Source: Photobacterium jeanii
GTDB lineage: Bacteria > Pseudomonadota > Gammaproteobacteria > Enterobacterales > Vibrionaceae
DNA: 64,000 nt
Direction: 5' to 3'
Assembly (NCBI RefSeq): GCF_001650345.1
Contig: NZ_LVHF01000029.1
Location: 372,001-436,000 of the forward strand
Below are positions 9,204 to 17,878 of this stretch, piece after piece. The notes beneath the pieces are model-generated. The model was not told the DNA's origin. It saw only the letters and a program-made list of their open reading frames with translations, and ran no database searches. How positions within the stretch are numbered: position 1 is the first letter of the stretch; each line of letters starts with the position of its first letter. The translations under genes were made by a program, and so were the position numbers.

Positions 9204-9909
9204 GTTTGATTCCTCCGTTACTGGGATTAAATATTGTTATTGGAAGGCTGCTAAATGACTGAAGGCTTGTTGTGATAGAACGAATTGAACAAGCCATTAG
9301 CGACCTCGGAACGACTATATCGCCCCAAGATCGCCAATGGCAGATTACTCGGCATGGGTGAGATATTTAGTTTATTACTCTATAAATAAGCGCTATTTAT
9401 CTTTTCTTTTATGGGTTATTCCTGTTTTTTATCTTTTTACGATTTTGCCTAACAGCATATTTCACCTTATATAGCGAATTAGCGCCGTTAGAAATCCTTA
9501 TTGAAAATGGTTCTTATCTGCAGGCAAACTCAGTCCTAAAACTGTGAACTGCGCCGTCTTGTAATCGCAGTTTGAAAGTAAGGTGAAGGAAGAATTGAGC
9601 GGAATTTGACTAGCAAATACGGCACAAGTCAGTGTTGAACAAGCAAATGAAAAGCCAAGCACTAGGCCAAGAGTAAGTAACTAATGATAATTTGCTTATT
9701 AGGGTTTTCGACCGACAGCCAAGCCACTCAAAATAACGCAAAATGGTAAAAAACGGCGTGACCAACTTTGCCAGCAGGCTGGCCTGGAGCTAAAAACGTT
9801 GAGCACTTAGAGCGACAAAATCACGCAACGACATTCAGTTATTAGTAAACCGCAGTTATAAATGAGTGACCGGTTATAGATAGGTCAGTTCTGATTGCGT
9901 TTAAGTTTA
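9204..9909. other. Long gene-free leader upstream of the choline operon
   Basis: No open frame here has convincing codon structure or a ribosome-binding site. The sequence is moderately AT-rich, with an AT-rich patch at about 9360-9480 that could hold a promoter on the minus strand. I found no convincing sigma-54 site or CRP/FNR box. A small GCCAGC/GCTGGC palindrome is at 9770-9783. The length suggests room for a regulator site or a long 5' leader. Confidence 0.6.
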
Positions 9910-9973
9910 GGGCTTGGGGCTTGGGGCTTGGGGCTTGGGGCTTGGGGCTTGGGGCTTGGGGCTTGGGGCTTGG
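9910..9973. repeat. Tandem heptamer repeat, nine copies of GGGGCTT
   Basis: The triplet CTT recurs every 7 bases from 9913 to 9969 (nine times), each flanked by G-runs, giving (GGGGCTT)n on the plus strand. The repeats are essentially perfect inside the array. Runs of four G separated by three bases fit the pattern of a G-quadruplex on the plus strand. The minus-strand frame through it would read a proline/lysine/alanine repeat, but it has no ribosome-binding site or family resemblance and I do not call it a gene. Confidence 0.95.
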
Positions 9974-10047
9974 CAAGATGAAGAAGTCAGATAAACCGCT
10001 AAAAACAAGTAAGAATGAGCAAAGACTCATTCCTACTTGATACCAGA

Positions 10048-10554
10048 TTAACCCGTGATAGAGCAGACAAACAGAGGCGAGTTAATTGAGCTCAGCAACA
10101 CAGTATCGTGGTTAAGTTGCTGCACTTGTATTTGCAACGCGTGGTTACTGTCGGACATTTCACGCATAAAGTAATCGAAAATTACATCCGGCGTTTCATC
10201 AATGGAAGATTTGCTTGATGACCAGCTTTTTACTTTGTACATCCGCTCAAGATCAGAGACCCGCTGGCTATAATACTCAAACTTCACATACCGCTGCATG
10301 TAAAGCCAGCCAGCCTTGGAATCTGAATAACCTTCCACCACCATCGAGCCAGTGCCGCCGGTAGCAAAATGGAAATGCACATTTACATTCACGGTTTCTG
10401 TCTCAGTATCTTCAAAGTGCATGATGGCGCGAGCGGCACACTTCATTTCGCCGCTATTCTCAGGCATCACTTTAGATAAAAAAGGCAAAGTACAAAGCAA
10501 AAACAGAATAAGCGCATAAAAGAAAAAGATCTTACCGCCTTTATTTGAGTGCAT
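10048..10554 (-). CDS. Small membrane partner of the ToxR-like regulator (FidL/ToxS/VtrC-like)
   Basis: A 168-residue protein with a short cytoplasmic start, one membrane segment (FFFYALILFLLCTLPFLSKV, about residues 9-28) and a periplasmic domain of about 140 residues. Two periplasmic cysteines (MKCAAR near the membrane and FVCSITG at the very end) could pair. ATG at 10554 lies two bases after the stop of the upstream regulator; GGAA in that gene's end serves as ribosome-binding site, so the two are probably translationally coupled. The layout matches co-component partners such as ToxS, VtrC and FidL-like proteins, which bind the periplasmic part of a ToxR-type factor. Sequence similarity is weak, as is normal for these fast-evolving partners. 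The ligand is unknown. Confidence 0.7.
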   Translation of the reverse strand: MHSNKGGKIFFFYALILFLLCTLPFLSKVMPENSGEMKCAARAIMHFEDTETETVNVNVHFHFATGGTGSMVVEGYSDSKAGWLYMQRYVKFEYYSQRVSDLERMYKVKSWSSSKSSIDETPDVIFDYFMREMSDSNHALQIQVQQLNHDTVLLSSINSPLFVCSITG

Positions 10555-10556
10555 GC

Positions 10557-11357
10557 TTATTTCCAAGAATAGTAAAAGTAGTTATCGCAATAGGCATAGG
10601 GGTTATTGTCGTTTTTGGCACACTGCGCCATGAAAGTGCGCCCTAATCCTTTATTTTTAAATTTATCACTGTAATAAAAAATAAATCGCCGATCATCATT
10701 ACATTCTAAGCCGAGTTTTTTCCTCACCGCATCGAAACTATTTCGGTAGCTTTTTGCCATTTCAGAATTAATCATGTTTTCATTCGAAAACAGCTCACAA
10801 ACACCCGATGTCACTTGGTTCAGTTGAACGATATTGATCGAACGTTCAGAAATAATAGCCGTCCATAACAACACCAATGCAGCAGTAAACAAGGCTGCAC
10901 TAGCCATCATCCAATTACGCTCTTGCTCCTCTGTTTGCTCTGGTAAGTCATCATCACTGTGTTTAGCCTTCGCTGCTTTTTCCGGCGTAACCTCTTGATT
11001 GGAAAAGATAGGATGCAGCGGATTATCGTCAACGACTTCAATCAACAGATCTTTATTAATTTCCAGTCGACCACGAGCAATGGTGACAATCACATCATCG
11101 ATCTGGTAATTACGAAACGATTTGCGTAATAAACTCAGATACTGATTAAGATTGCTGTTTGATGAAGTCAGCCCATTATCGTCCCATACTTTTTTCATGA
11201 CTTCATCACGAGTGATCACCCCAGGGTGCTGTAATAAAAAATACAGTAAGGCATTCGCAGTAATAGAAAGGTGGGTATCTGAAGTACCATTATCATCAAT
11301 GCTTAATGTTGCATCGGTAGCATCATAATAAAGAAATCCATTAATCTTGTACTTCAT
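10557..11357 (-). CDS. ToxR/CadC-like membrane-bound transcription regulator
   Basis: This 266-residue protein has an N-terminal OmpR/ToxR-type winged helix (about 1-105: STRAND-turn start, then EVMKKVWDDNG, NLNQYLSLLRKSFRN, IARGRLEI). An acidic linker follows, then one membrane segment at about 150-172 (SAALFTAALVLLWTAI), and a periplasmic tail of about 90 residues with four cysteines. There is no receiver domain, so it senses directly through its periplasmic part and acts from the membrane, as ToxR, CadC, TcpP and VtrA do. It is followed immediately by its putative partner gene. It lies upstream of and on the same strand as the choline microcompartment operon; control of that operon is possible but not shown. 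Confidence 0.85.
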   Translation of the reverse strand: MKYKINGFLYYDATDATLSIDDNGTSDTHLSITANALLYFLLQHPGVITRDEVMKKVWDDNGLTSSNSNLNQYLSLLRKSFRNYQIDDVIVTIARGRLEINKDLLIEVVDDNPLHPIFSNQEVTPEKAAKAKHSDDDLPEQTEEQERNWMMASAALFTAALVLLWTAIISERSINIVQLNQVTSGVCELFSNENMINSEMAKSYRNSFDAVRKKLGLECNDDRRFIFYYSDKFKNKGLGRTFMAQCAKNDNNPYAYCDNYFYYSWK

Positions 11358-11719
11358 CGCTCGAAATTAAATCCATTTAAATAAACATTTTATATACTAC
11401 TTCATTCGCGCACACTCACTCTGTGGTACGACACCAGCATGCTTTATTCATATTTATGCAGCAGTAAAAATAAGCCACATAAATACTAGTGATATGGCAA
11501 TTCCGATTCATGATTTAGATCAATTTATACTTGTCGTACCAGTATGTAATTCATGGTTCTGTCAACTAAATCACATCTCACAAATTTTATTGAAGAAGAA
11601 TGGGTAGAGACTGCCCTAATAAATATTCCTTTTAAGAAAAGTTTTAATGAAGACTTTAGAATTATTACTAAAAAGGATACGTATGACATATCTAACCTTT
11701 TACTCTTCCTTTCATATGT
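11358..11719. other. Promoter region of the ToxR-like pair
   Basis: An AT-rich stretch between the end of the LysR gene and the start of the ToxR-like gene, both on the minus strand. It should hold the promoter of the regulator pair. A plus-strand frame begins at 11553 but runs antisense into the LysR gene and lacks a ribosome-binding site; I do not call it. No clear operator palindrome was seen. Confidence 0.5.
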
Positions 11720-12610
11720 CTACTCTCTATCAGCTAATGCTGTCACTTCTGACAAAAACAGCTCCATAGCAGCATTCATTGGTTTACCTAAAGCCCATAT
11801 CACTTCTGTCGACCATTGATTTGGCCGAGTCGTTTCCGTCGGGCTTAAGAAAAACTGTTCTACGTCACCATTTTTCAAAGCTGAATAACATAAAAACTCA
11901 GGTAACAGCCCCCATGTAGGGGAAGACTTAATTAGTGCTAGAGTGCTTTGCATATTATTGCTATATAGCATTCGATTACTAAAGTTATGCGTTTCCTCTT
12001 GGCCCAACTGCTTCATAAACAAAGCGCCAACTTGCAACTCACCTCGGAGCTCTTCCGCACTCACCACTTTGTTTTTCAATCCAAGAGATGGCGAAGCAAC
12101 CGAAATCACTCTAAAACGATAACCATCCGCAACCGACAACTCATGATGACGATGAAAAGTATTCAGACTAAAGCCAATATCTGCTTGGCTCGTCAGCACC
12201 CAACTTCTGACCTGCATTGGATCACCGTTTAGAACCTGTAACTCTAGCGTTGGATATTTTGTCATGATTGAAGATAAAATCTTAAACCATCGGTCATCCG
12301 TTAAGCACAAATCAACAGCAATCGATAGCTTAGTTGGCACACCTTGTAACAGGCTATTTGCCTTTATTGCTAGATGTTCATTCTCACGAATCACAGATTT
12401 GGCATACTGATAAATCTCTTTACCATATTGAGTAATTTCTAACGAACGCGGCTTTCTAACAAAAAGATCTAACCCCATTTCTGCTTCAAGATTTGCCACT
12501 AACCCACTGATTGTTGTGGTGTGTTTTCCTAAACGATAGCTAGCTTGCTTGAAGCTTCCTCTTTCTACCGTCTCAACAAAAGCCTCAAGTTGCTCCAAAG
12601 TTACTGCCAT
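11720..12610 (-). CDS. LysR-type transcriptional regulator
   Basis: A 296-residue LTTR. The helix-turn-helix is at about residues 1-60 (LEQLEAFVETVERGSFKQASYRLGK), followed by a periplasmic-binding-protein-like effector domain (about 90-290). The ATG at 12610 is preceded by GGGGGA. It is divergent from the exported choloylglycine-hydrolase-family gene, with 169 bases between, and by the usual LysR pattern it probably controls that gene. The second recognition-helix part (TTTISGLVANLE) is a little unusual, with TTT in place of the common QPAVS. Confidence 0.88.
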   Translation of the reverse strand: MAVTLEQLEAFVETVERGSFKQASYRLGKHTTTISGLVANLEAEMGLDLFVRKPRSLEITQYGKEIYQYAKSVIRENEHLAIKANSLLQGVPTKLSIAVDLCLTDDRWFKILSSIMTKYPTLELQVLNGDPMQVRSWVLTSQADIGFSLNTFHRHHELSVADGYRFRVISVASPSLGLKNKVVSAEELRGELQVGALFMKQLGQEETHNFSNRMLYSNNMQSTLALIKSSPTWGLLPEFLCYSALKNGDVEQFFLSPTETTRPNQWSTEVIWALGKPMNAAMELFLSEVTALADRE

Positions 12611-12730
12611 ATATCCCCCACATTTACTTCACTAACAAAAATAGCAGTTAGAGAGGGTTTAAGCCACTCTTGGTGATGTTCACTGTCTACGACGTAACGA
12701 TGATAATGGCGCCATCCAAACGAAAAGATT

Positions 12731-12756
12731 TGCAGGTCATATCATTATTACCTGCA
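12731..12756. promoter_or_regulatory. Inverted repeat upstream of the choloylglycine-hydrolase-family gene
   Basis: TGCAGGT (12731-12737) and ACCTGCA (12750-12756) are perfect inverted repeats separated by 12 bases, ending 23 bases before the ATG. It could be an operator or a hairpin in the 5' leader. Which of these applies cannot be told from sequence alone. Confidence 0.45.
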
Positions 12757-12779
12757 CCTCCCAAGCCAAAGGTGTGATT

Positions 12780-13844
12780 ATGAAATCGACAAAGCTAAAC
12801 AAAATTACCATTGCCGCTCTTGCTGCTGTTTCTATTTCAGGTGCAATCTCAACTGCGAACGCATGTTCTCGTATCATTGCCGATACGGAAGCTCATGGCA
12901 TTACCGTTGCACGCTCATACGATTGGGGGGAGCGTCTATCAAGTGTTGCTAAGGTATCACCAATTGGTATGGAGCGTTCATCTCGCCAAGTGCCAGAATA
13001 TACCAACCCAGCAACATGGAATACGAAATACCAAACTGTGTATTTTGAAGAAATTGAAACATTCCATGGCACAACAGGTGAAGCAATTAATACCGAAGGA
13101 TTCTCAGCTTCATTGCTTTATCAAGACCCATCAAAAGCCTTTATTAAAGATGCGGCTGATAACGGTACACCAGCTCTTCATCTATCAGATATTGTGCCTT
13201 TCTTAGTTGAAAACTTTAAAACTGTTGATGAAGCCGTAAATGCATTTAATAACGGTGAGTGGCAAGTTGCTTGGAAAACCGGAATTGCGGGTCATCAACA
13301 TGGCTTCCACGTATCTGTGCAAGATAAAGCAGGTAATATCGCCTTGTTCCAACTTAATGCGGGCGGAGAAATGAAAGTTCACCGTGGCGATGCAAATTCT
13401 GACTTACGTGTTATGGCAAATGCCCCGCTTCAGCAAGATCATCGTGCTTATGTTAAGACATTTGATATGACTGACGCTGAAAAACTGCCAGGTTCTATTT
13501 CATCCCGTGATCGCAATGTTCGTGGCTTATATAACTCAGCCAATACAAAGTGGACTGCGGATGAAACTTGGGAACAAACTAGAGGAAAAATGAAAGCAAT
13601 GTTTGATGCTGGTAACCTCGTTAGCCAAGATGTTATCGACCCAACGAATGGTGCAACATACGCAACATGGGAGACTTTCGTTTACAACCTAGAAAACGGA
13701 GAGATCACGTACTTTAATGCTGATACCGCGACACAAGTCTCAATGAACCTTAACGATATCAAGCAGTTTACTACGCCAATGTGTGCTGATTTAGTCTCAC
13801 AAGCGAGTAATGGCGGTAAATTAACCTTTACTACCTGTAGCTAA
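12780..13844 (+). CDS. Exported choloylglycine hydrolase / penicillin V acylase family enzyme
   Basis: A 354-residue Ntn-hydrolase of the linear amide C-N hydrolase family (bile salt hydrolase, penicillin V acylase, AHL acylase). A signal peptide (AALAAVSISGAISTANA) is cut directly before Cys29, which becomes the N-terminal nucleophile of the mature enzyme (CSRIIAD). Conserved family segments follow: RSYDWGERL, NAGGE, NAP and SSRDRNVRG. ATG at 12780 has AAGG 7 bases upstream and is preferred to an in-frame GTG at 12774. Gram-negative members of this type often prefer penicillin V or long-chain acyl-homoserine lactones, while related enzymes cleave bile salts. The substrate here is unknown. 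The gene stands alone, divergent from a LysR gene, and ends in a strong terminator. Confidence 0.88.
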   Translation: MKSTKLNKITIAALAAVSISGAISTANACSRIIADTEAHGITVARSYDWGERLSSVAKVSPIGMERSSRQVPEYTNPATWNTKYQTVYFEEIETFHGTTGEAINTEGFSASLLYQDPSKAFIKDAADNGTPALHLSDIVPFLVENFKTVDEAVNAFNNGEWQVAWKTGIAGHQHGFHVSVQDKAGNIALFQLNAGGEMKVHRGDANSDLRVMANAPLQQDHRAYVKTFDMTDAEKLPGSISSRDRNVRGLYNSANTKWTADETWEQTRGKMKAMFDAGNLVSQDVIDPTNGATYATWETFVYNLENGEITYFNADTATQVSMNLNDIKQFTTPMCADLVSQASNGGKLTFTTCS

Positions 13845-13910
13845 TTTTTGTTACTCACTTCGATGTTTGCTTAATGATTACTCAGGATAACAATCCTTCT
13901 ACATGAGTAA

Positions 13911-13950
13911 AAACATCCCCACCTTGTGTAATGCCAATGTGGGGATGTTT
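13911..13950. terminator. Bidirectional terminator between convergent genes
   Basis: AAACATCCCCAC (13911-13922) pairs with GTGGGGATGTTT (13939-13950), twelve base pairs. On the minus strand the stem runs into TTTTTAC. It separates the hydrolase gene from the convergent symporter gene. Confidence 0.85.
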
Positions 13951-13980
13951 GCTTTAAATCAGTTAGACTCGTGTACGTGC

Positions 13981-15189
13981 CTATACCTCTGTTCGCTCTA
14001 ATTCCGAGCTCAACTCACCCTCTTTATTAAACACACCCTCTAGCATTAGAGTAAGCGCGCCGTCACCTGTCACATTACATGCGGTACCGAAGCTATCCTG
14101 CAATGCAAAAATCGCAATCAACAAGGCAACACCGGCAGGATCAAAGCCAACGACACCGACCACGATCCCCATAGAGGCCATCACAGTTCCTCCTGGAACA
14201 CCTGGCGCACCAATGGCGAAAATACCAAACAACAACACAAACAACGCCATAGTGCCAACTGATGGAATAGCACCGTAAAGCATCAGTGAGATCACCATAA
14301 TAAATAGCGTTTCAGTTAGAACCGAACCACATAGGTGAATGGTGCCGCCTAGTGGAACCATAAAGTCGACCGTTTCTTTACTTAGCACTTTCGACTGACG
14401 AGCACTGTTTAATGCCACGGGCAAAGTCGCTGCGCTCGACATAGTGCCGACAGCAGTTAGATAAGCAGGGCCGTAATGCTTTAACACTTCCCACGGATTT
14501 TTACCGGAAACAGCACCCGCTAGCGTGTAAAGCACTGCCAACCAAATCATGTGACCAATCAGTGCAAGCACCACGATTTTTAAAAACACGGGTAATTGCA
14601 GCGTCAACGTGCCTTCGTATGCCAACCCAGCAAAAGTACTTGCAACAAAGAATGGTAGCACTGGGATCACGGCTGATTTGATCACCAACAGCATCATTTT
14701 TTCAAACTCATGCAGTGCTTTTTCAAACACTTCCGCTTTGGTTTTAAGCGTGGTGATACCTAATAGAATTGCAACAACCAGCGCTGTCATCACCGACATC
14801 ACAGGTGGAATAGCAAGTTTGAAACTGGCGTCAGGCAATTCTTGCAAGCTGTTCATTACATCGGGTACTGACAAATGCGGAATAATCACCAAGCCAGCCG
14901 TATAAGCAAAAGTTGCCGCACCAACCGCCGATAGGTACGCCATGCCAATGCCCATACCTAACATTTTATTGGCGTTATTTTTTAACTTAGTAATCGCAGG
15001 CGCGATAAAGGCAATGATCACTAAAGGTACAGTAAAGAAAATAAACTGCCCTAACACATATTTGATAGAAACAACCACTTCCATCACAGATTCATTTGCC
15101 AATAAACCGATGACAGAGCCAAACACAATGCCCATTAGAAGCTTAATGATCAAAGACCATTCGCTTTTCACTTTTTTATCTTTATTCAT
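13981..15189 (-). CDS. Dicarboxylate/amino acid:cation symporter (DAACS family)
   Basis: A 402-residue inner-membrane transporter with about eight membrane segments and two re-entrant hairpins. Family marks include the serine-rich hairpin TVGTMSSAATLPVAL (about residue 265), PLGGTIHLCGSV, and LLIAIFALQDSFGTACNVTGDG near the end, the sodium/substrate site. It imports acidic amino acids, dicarboxylates or serine/threonine with Na+ or H+; the exact substrate cannot be read here. ATG at 15189 starts MNKDKKVKSEW; a longer frame from 15273 adds 28 residues without family fit. It is convergent to the hydrolase gene and ends at a shared terminator. Confidence 0.9.
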   Translation of the reverse strand: MNKDKKVKSEWSLIIKLLMGIVFGSVIGLLANESVMEVVVSIKYVLGQFIFFTVPLVIIAFIAPAITKLKNNANKMLGMGIGMAYLSAVGAATFAYTAGLVIIPHLSVPDVMNSLQELPDASFKLAIPPVMSVMTALVVAILLGITTLKTKAEVFEKALHEFEKMMLLVIKSAVIPVLPFFVASTFAGLAYEGTLTLQLPVFLKIVVLALIGHMIWLAVLYTLAGAVSGKNPWEVLKHYGPAYLTAVGTMSSAATLPVALNSARQSKVLSKETVDFMVPLGGTIHLCGSVLTETLFIMVISLMLYGAIPSVGTMALFVLLFGIFAIGAPGVPGGTVMASMGIVVGVVGFDPAGVALLIAIFALQDSFGTACNVTGDGALTLMLEGVFNKEGELSSELERTEV

Positions 15190-15626
15190 AATATGATTTC
15201 TCAATCCATTTATAGAAATACACAAGTAATTCCAAGTAAAACAAAACCACCTAAGGCACTGAAAGAAGCACAAAGAGAGAAATAAGCGATTAACTTATTC
15301 GTTAACGAATAATATTTGCGCTAAGCGGCTAGAAACCGTCTTAATTTATAATATTCAATAGGATATAAGAAAATCGCCATAATCAAATGAATGATTTGGT
15401 ATATATTATTCGACTCAGGCTGTTTTATTACAAATTTGAAACAGGATTATAAATGAACACTGACAATAAAAAGTGACACGTAACATAAAAGTAGTTATCT
15501 GCTTTATTAATAACCACTTTTAGTTCGCATAACGTGATTTAACTAAAATTTAAATTATATAAAATTGAGCTTAAAATAACCCATTTCACAACTTTCACGT
15601 CATCTTCAATAAATTAACTCTCGATA
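15190..15626. other. AT-rich promoter region of the symporter gene
   Basis: A gene-free region between the flippase-like gene and the symporter, both on the minus strand. Strongly AT-rich with many possible -10 elements; no clear operator or terminator hairpin was recognised. Confidence 0.5.
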
Positions 15627-16907
15627 TTACAGCCCCCGCAGAATGCGGTGCTCTGCAATGCTAGAAAGCACAAACATCATCATATAGCCCATGCAGAGCG
15701 CCACTATGATCGCAACAACGTTGGCAGTAAACAAAGATAACAAATAATACGCACCAACTAAGGTCACAATGCCACTCAAACGGATCAGTAAGCTTTGCGT
15801 AAAGTGACCATGCGCTTTGATATAAGCCAGTTGATAGGCGTTCAGCATCATAAAAACAAAGAAAATCGAGAAGTGAAATAGCACAGGTACAGCACCACTG
15901 TACTGTGGCGGGAATACCCACATTACAATTTCTCTTCCCCACAATAGCATGGTAAGGAAAAACGTAGCCCCGACAGCAAATGACAATCTAAAGACCCAAC
16001 GACGAATGTCTCTAATTTGCTGATGTAACCCCTTACGAACACATACCGACAGTTCAGGCAGCACAAACCGATAAATAGGAAAGACAAACAACATCGTCAT
16101 ATAAGTAAATACTGGACGAACAACAACTTGGAAATCCCCGAGCTCATCAAGGCTGAAGTGGCTGATCGTTAACAGAACAGTAATGTAAATCATCAGAATG
16201 CTGGCTCCAGCTTCAAGTGATGCCGTAAAGCTTTTTTTCACATAACTGATCAAAGTGGGATCAAGATGAACGGTTGTCAAAGGTCTAGTTGCAATCTGTT
16301 TTCGACGGCTAACATACATAAAGAGTGCAACACCCAATGACGACAGACTCAAGCCATAGAATAATGACGACAACGCATCAAGCTGAACCACATAATAACA
16401 GAGCAAAAATAGCACCACATTACTCAGAGGCTCCAGCCACGTGACCCGGTTTGAGATACTGTAAAGGCGATACATGGCAACCAAGTTCGTAAAGTAAACC
16501 TTCAGCCCCATACTGACGATAACCCCTACCAACTGGAGATAACCAACATTGATGTGTAGCTCATGTTTGATGTATGGCAATACTATCCCCCAAGTAACCA
16601 ACACCATCAGAATCAAGCTAAAACGAAAGATATTGATAATATCGTGATCATTTTTTGTCTGACCATAGCTCACCACCATCGATGAACGAAAGCCGGTCAT
16701 TAAGATCAAAGATAACGAGATAATATCAATCACACTGTTAAAGAGAGCGAGATCGTTTTTTGGCACCCATTGTGCCAACCAGATTTTAAACAAGAACCCA
16801 ACCGAGATACTGGCTAGTGTTGCCCATACCCCAGTAATGAAAGCTTGTTTCAGGCGAGGTAAGACTTCTTCTGGCAAAGAGGAGGATTGAACATCAAGCT
16901 TAGACAT
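15627..16907 (-). CDS. Oligosaccharide flippase-like (Wzx/MVF-type) membrane protein
   Basis: A 426-residue protein with about 12 hydrophobic segments, resembling polysaccharide/lipid-linked oligosaccharide flippases of the MOP superfamily (ITGVWATLASISVGFLFKIWLAQWV at the start and repeated membrane pairs). Such proteins move undecaprenyl-linked sugars across the inner membrane. Unusually there are no glycosyltransferase or sugar-nucleotide genes near it. It is divergent from the lipoate-ligase-like gene. The fold class is likely, the substrate unknown. Confidence 0.7.
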   Translation of the reverse strand: MSKLDVQSSSLPEEVLPRLKQAFITGVWATLASISVGFLFKIWLAQWVPKNDLALFNSVIDIISLSLILMTGFRSSMVVSYGQTKNDHDIINIFRFSLILMVLVTWGIVLPYIKHELHINVGYLQLVGVIVSMGLKVYFTNLVAMYRLYSISNRVTWLEPLSNVVLFLLCYYVVQLDALSSLFYGLSLSSLGVALFMYVSRRKQIATRPLTTVHLDPTLISYVKKSFTASLEAGASILMIYITVLLTISHFSLDELGDFQVVVRPVFTYMTMLFVFPIYRFVLPELSVCVRKGLHQQIRDIRRWVFRLSFAVGATFFLTMLLWGREIVMWVFPPQYSGAVPVLFHFSIFFVFMMLNAYQLAYIKAHGHFTQSLLIRLSGIVTLVGAYYLLSLFTANVVAIIVALCMGYMMMFVLSSIAEHRILRGL

Positions 16908-17161
16908 ATAGAAACAATAATAACTAGTTTGTCAGCATGTTAACGGATTTACCCTATCAAATCCCCCTTACACGATAAGTTAAAAGGAAAATTAACCTTA
17001 CCAAAATGATGATTCATGCTCATCAGCCTGCCACTCTTTAACACCTAAAGTTTGTACTATCTGTCAGCTTTGAAAAACTGCCACAATACAAAAAGTTACT
17101 GATTAAACGACTCGACTACTATACAGTGATCATTCGCCTCACTCGCTTCTGGAGATCATCT

Positions 17162-17878
17162 ATGCCATCAAACAACAAACTGGTACGTTACCAAAGTATT
17201 GAAGTTAACGCTGCGTTTGAAAAAGAGAGTGAGTTACTTCAGCAAGTTCAAAACAATGAATTAGCGCAGGTGCTTTTGCTGTGGCAAGCCAAAACACCAA
17301 CTCTAGTGCTACCTGCTGGCAATAAGTGGCAAAATACCCCAGAAAACGAAGCGCAATTACTGCAAACAGGTTGGCAACTCTGTGCACGCAAAACTGGTGG
17401 CGCTCCTGTACCGCAACAACCGGGGATTATTAACCTGTCCCATATTTATCATTGGCCACAAGGTGAGGCTTACAATATCCAACAAGCTTACCTTAGCCTA
17501 TGTCATGTACTCACTGCATTCTTCGCGGAATTAGATGTTAAAGTTGATATCCATGCCACACCAGATTCGTATTGTGACGGCGATTACAACTTAAATATTA
17601 ATGGGCAGAAAGTGGTGGGAACTGCGCAACGCGTGTTGCTGAAAAAAGGTGGCGGACAGGTAGTACTCTCTCAGGCCTGTATATTATTAGACGTTGATTT
17701 AGTCAAAGCGGTGCAACCCGTAAACCTCTTCAATCAACTCTGCGATAACCCGACGGTAGTAAAAGCAGAAGTGCATACCCCGCTCTTTGCGCACCTCAAA
17801 ACACCGCTCGCCGTTGATACCTTATATCAAAAACTCACAGAGGCGTTTCTTCAATACACTGACCATTCCAGTCAATAA
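17162..17878 (+). CDS. Lipoate-protein ligase A-like protein
   Basis: A 238-residue protein of the biotin/lipoate A/B ligase fold. The family's R-x-x-G-G-G-A-V segment is changed to RKTGGAPVPQQPGI. The catalytic lysine is likely in NGQKVVGTAQRVLLKKGG (NxNxxGxKVxG pattern, about residues 140-155). Members attach lipoate or octanoate to dehydrogenase E2 or GcvH domains. There is no lipoyl-domain gene nearby. ATG at 17162 has GGAG 7 bases upstream; a longer frame from 17126 is less likely. Whether it is a ligase, a transferase or has another acyl target cannot be said. Confidence 0.75.
   Translation: MPSNNKLVRYQSIEVNAAFEKESELLQQVQNNELAQVLLLWQAKTPTLVLPAGNKWQNTPENEAQLLQTGWQLCARKTGGAPVPQQPGIINLSHIYHWPQGEAYNIQQAYLSLCHVLTAFFAELDVKVDIHATPDSYCDGDYNLNINGQKVVGTAQRVLLKKGGGQVVLSQACILLDVDLVKAVQPVNLFNQLCDNPTVVKAEVHTPLFAHLKTPLAVDTLYQKLTEAFLQYTDHSSQ

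Noticed and set aside
9204..9909. Sigma-54 promoter for the choline operon
   Set aside because: No convincing GG-N10-GC element with the wider consensus was found on the minus strand.
9842..10030. Minus-strand frame with proline/lysine/alanine heptad-like repeats
   Set aside because: It is only the translation of the GGGGCTT DNA repeat; a 7-bp unit gives a 7-residue period in any frame, and there is no ribosome-binding site or similarity.
11553..11819. Plus-strand frame of 88 codons
   Set aside because: It runs antisense into the 3' end of a clear LysR gene, has no ribosome-binding site and no recognisable product.
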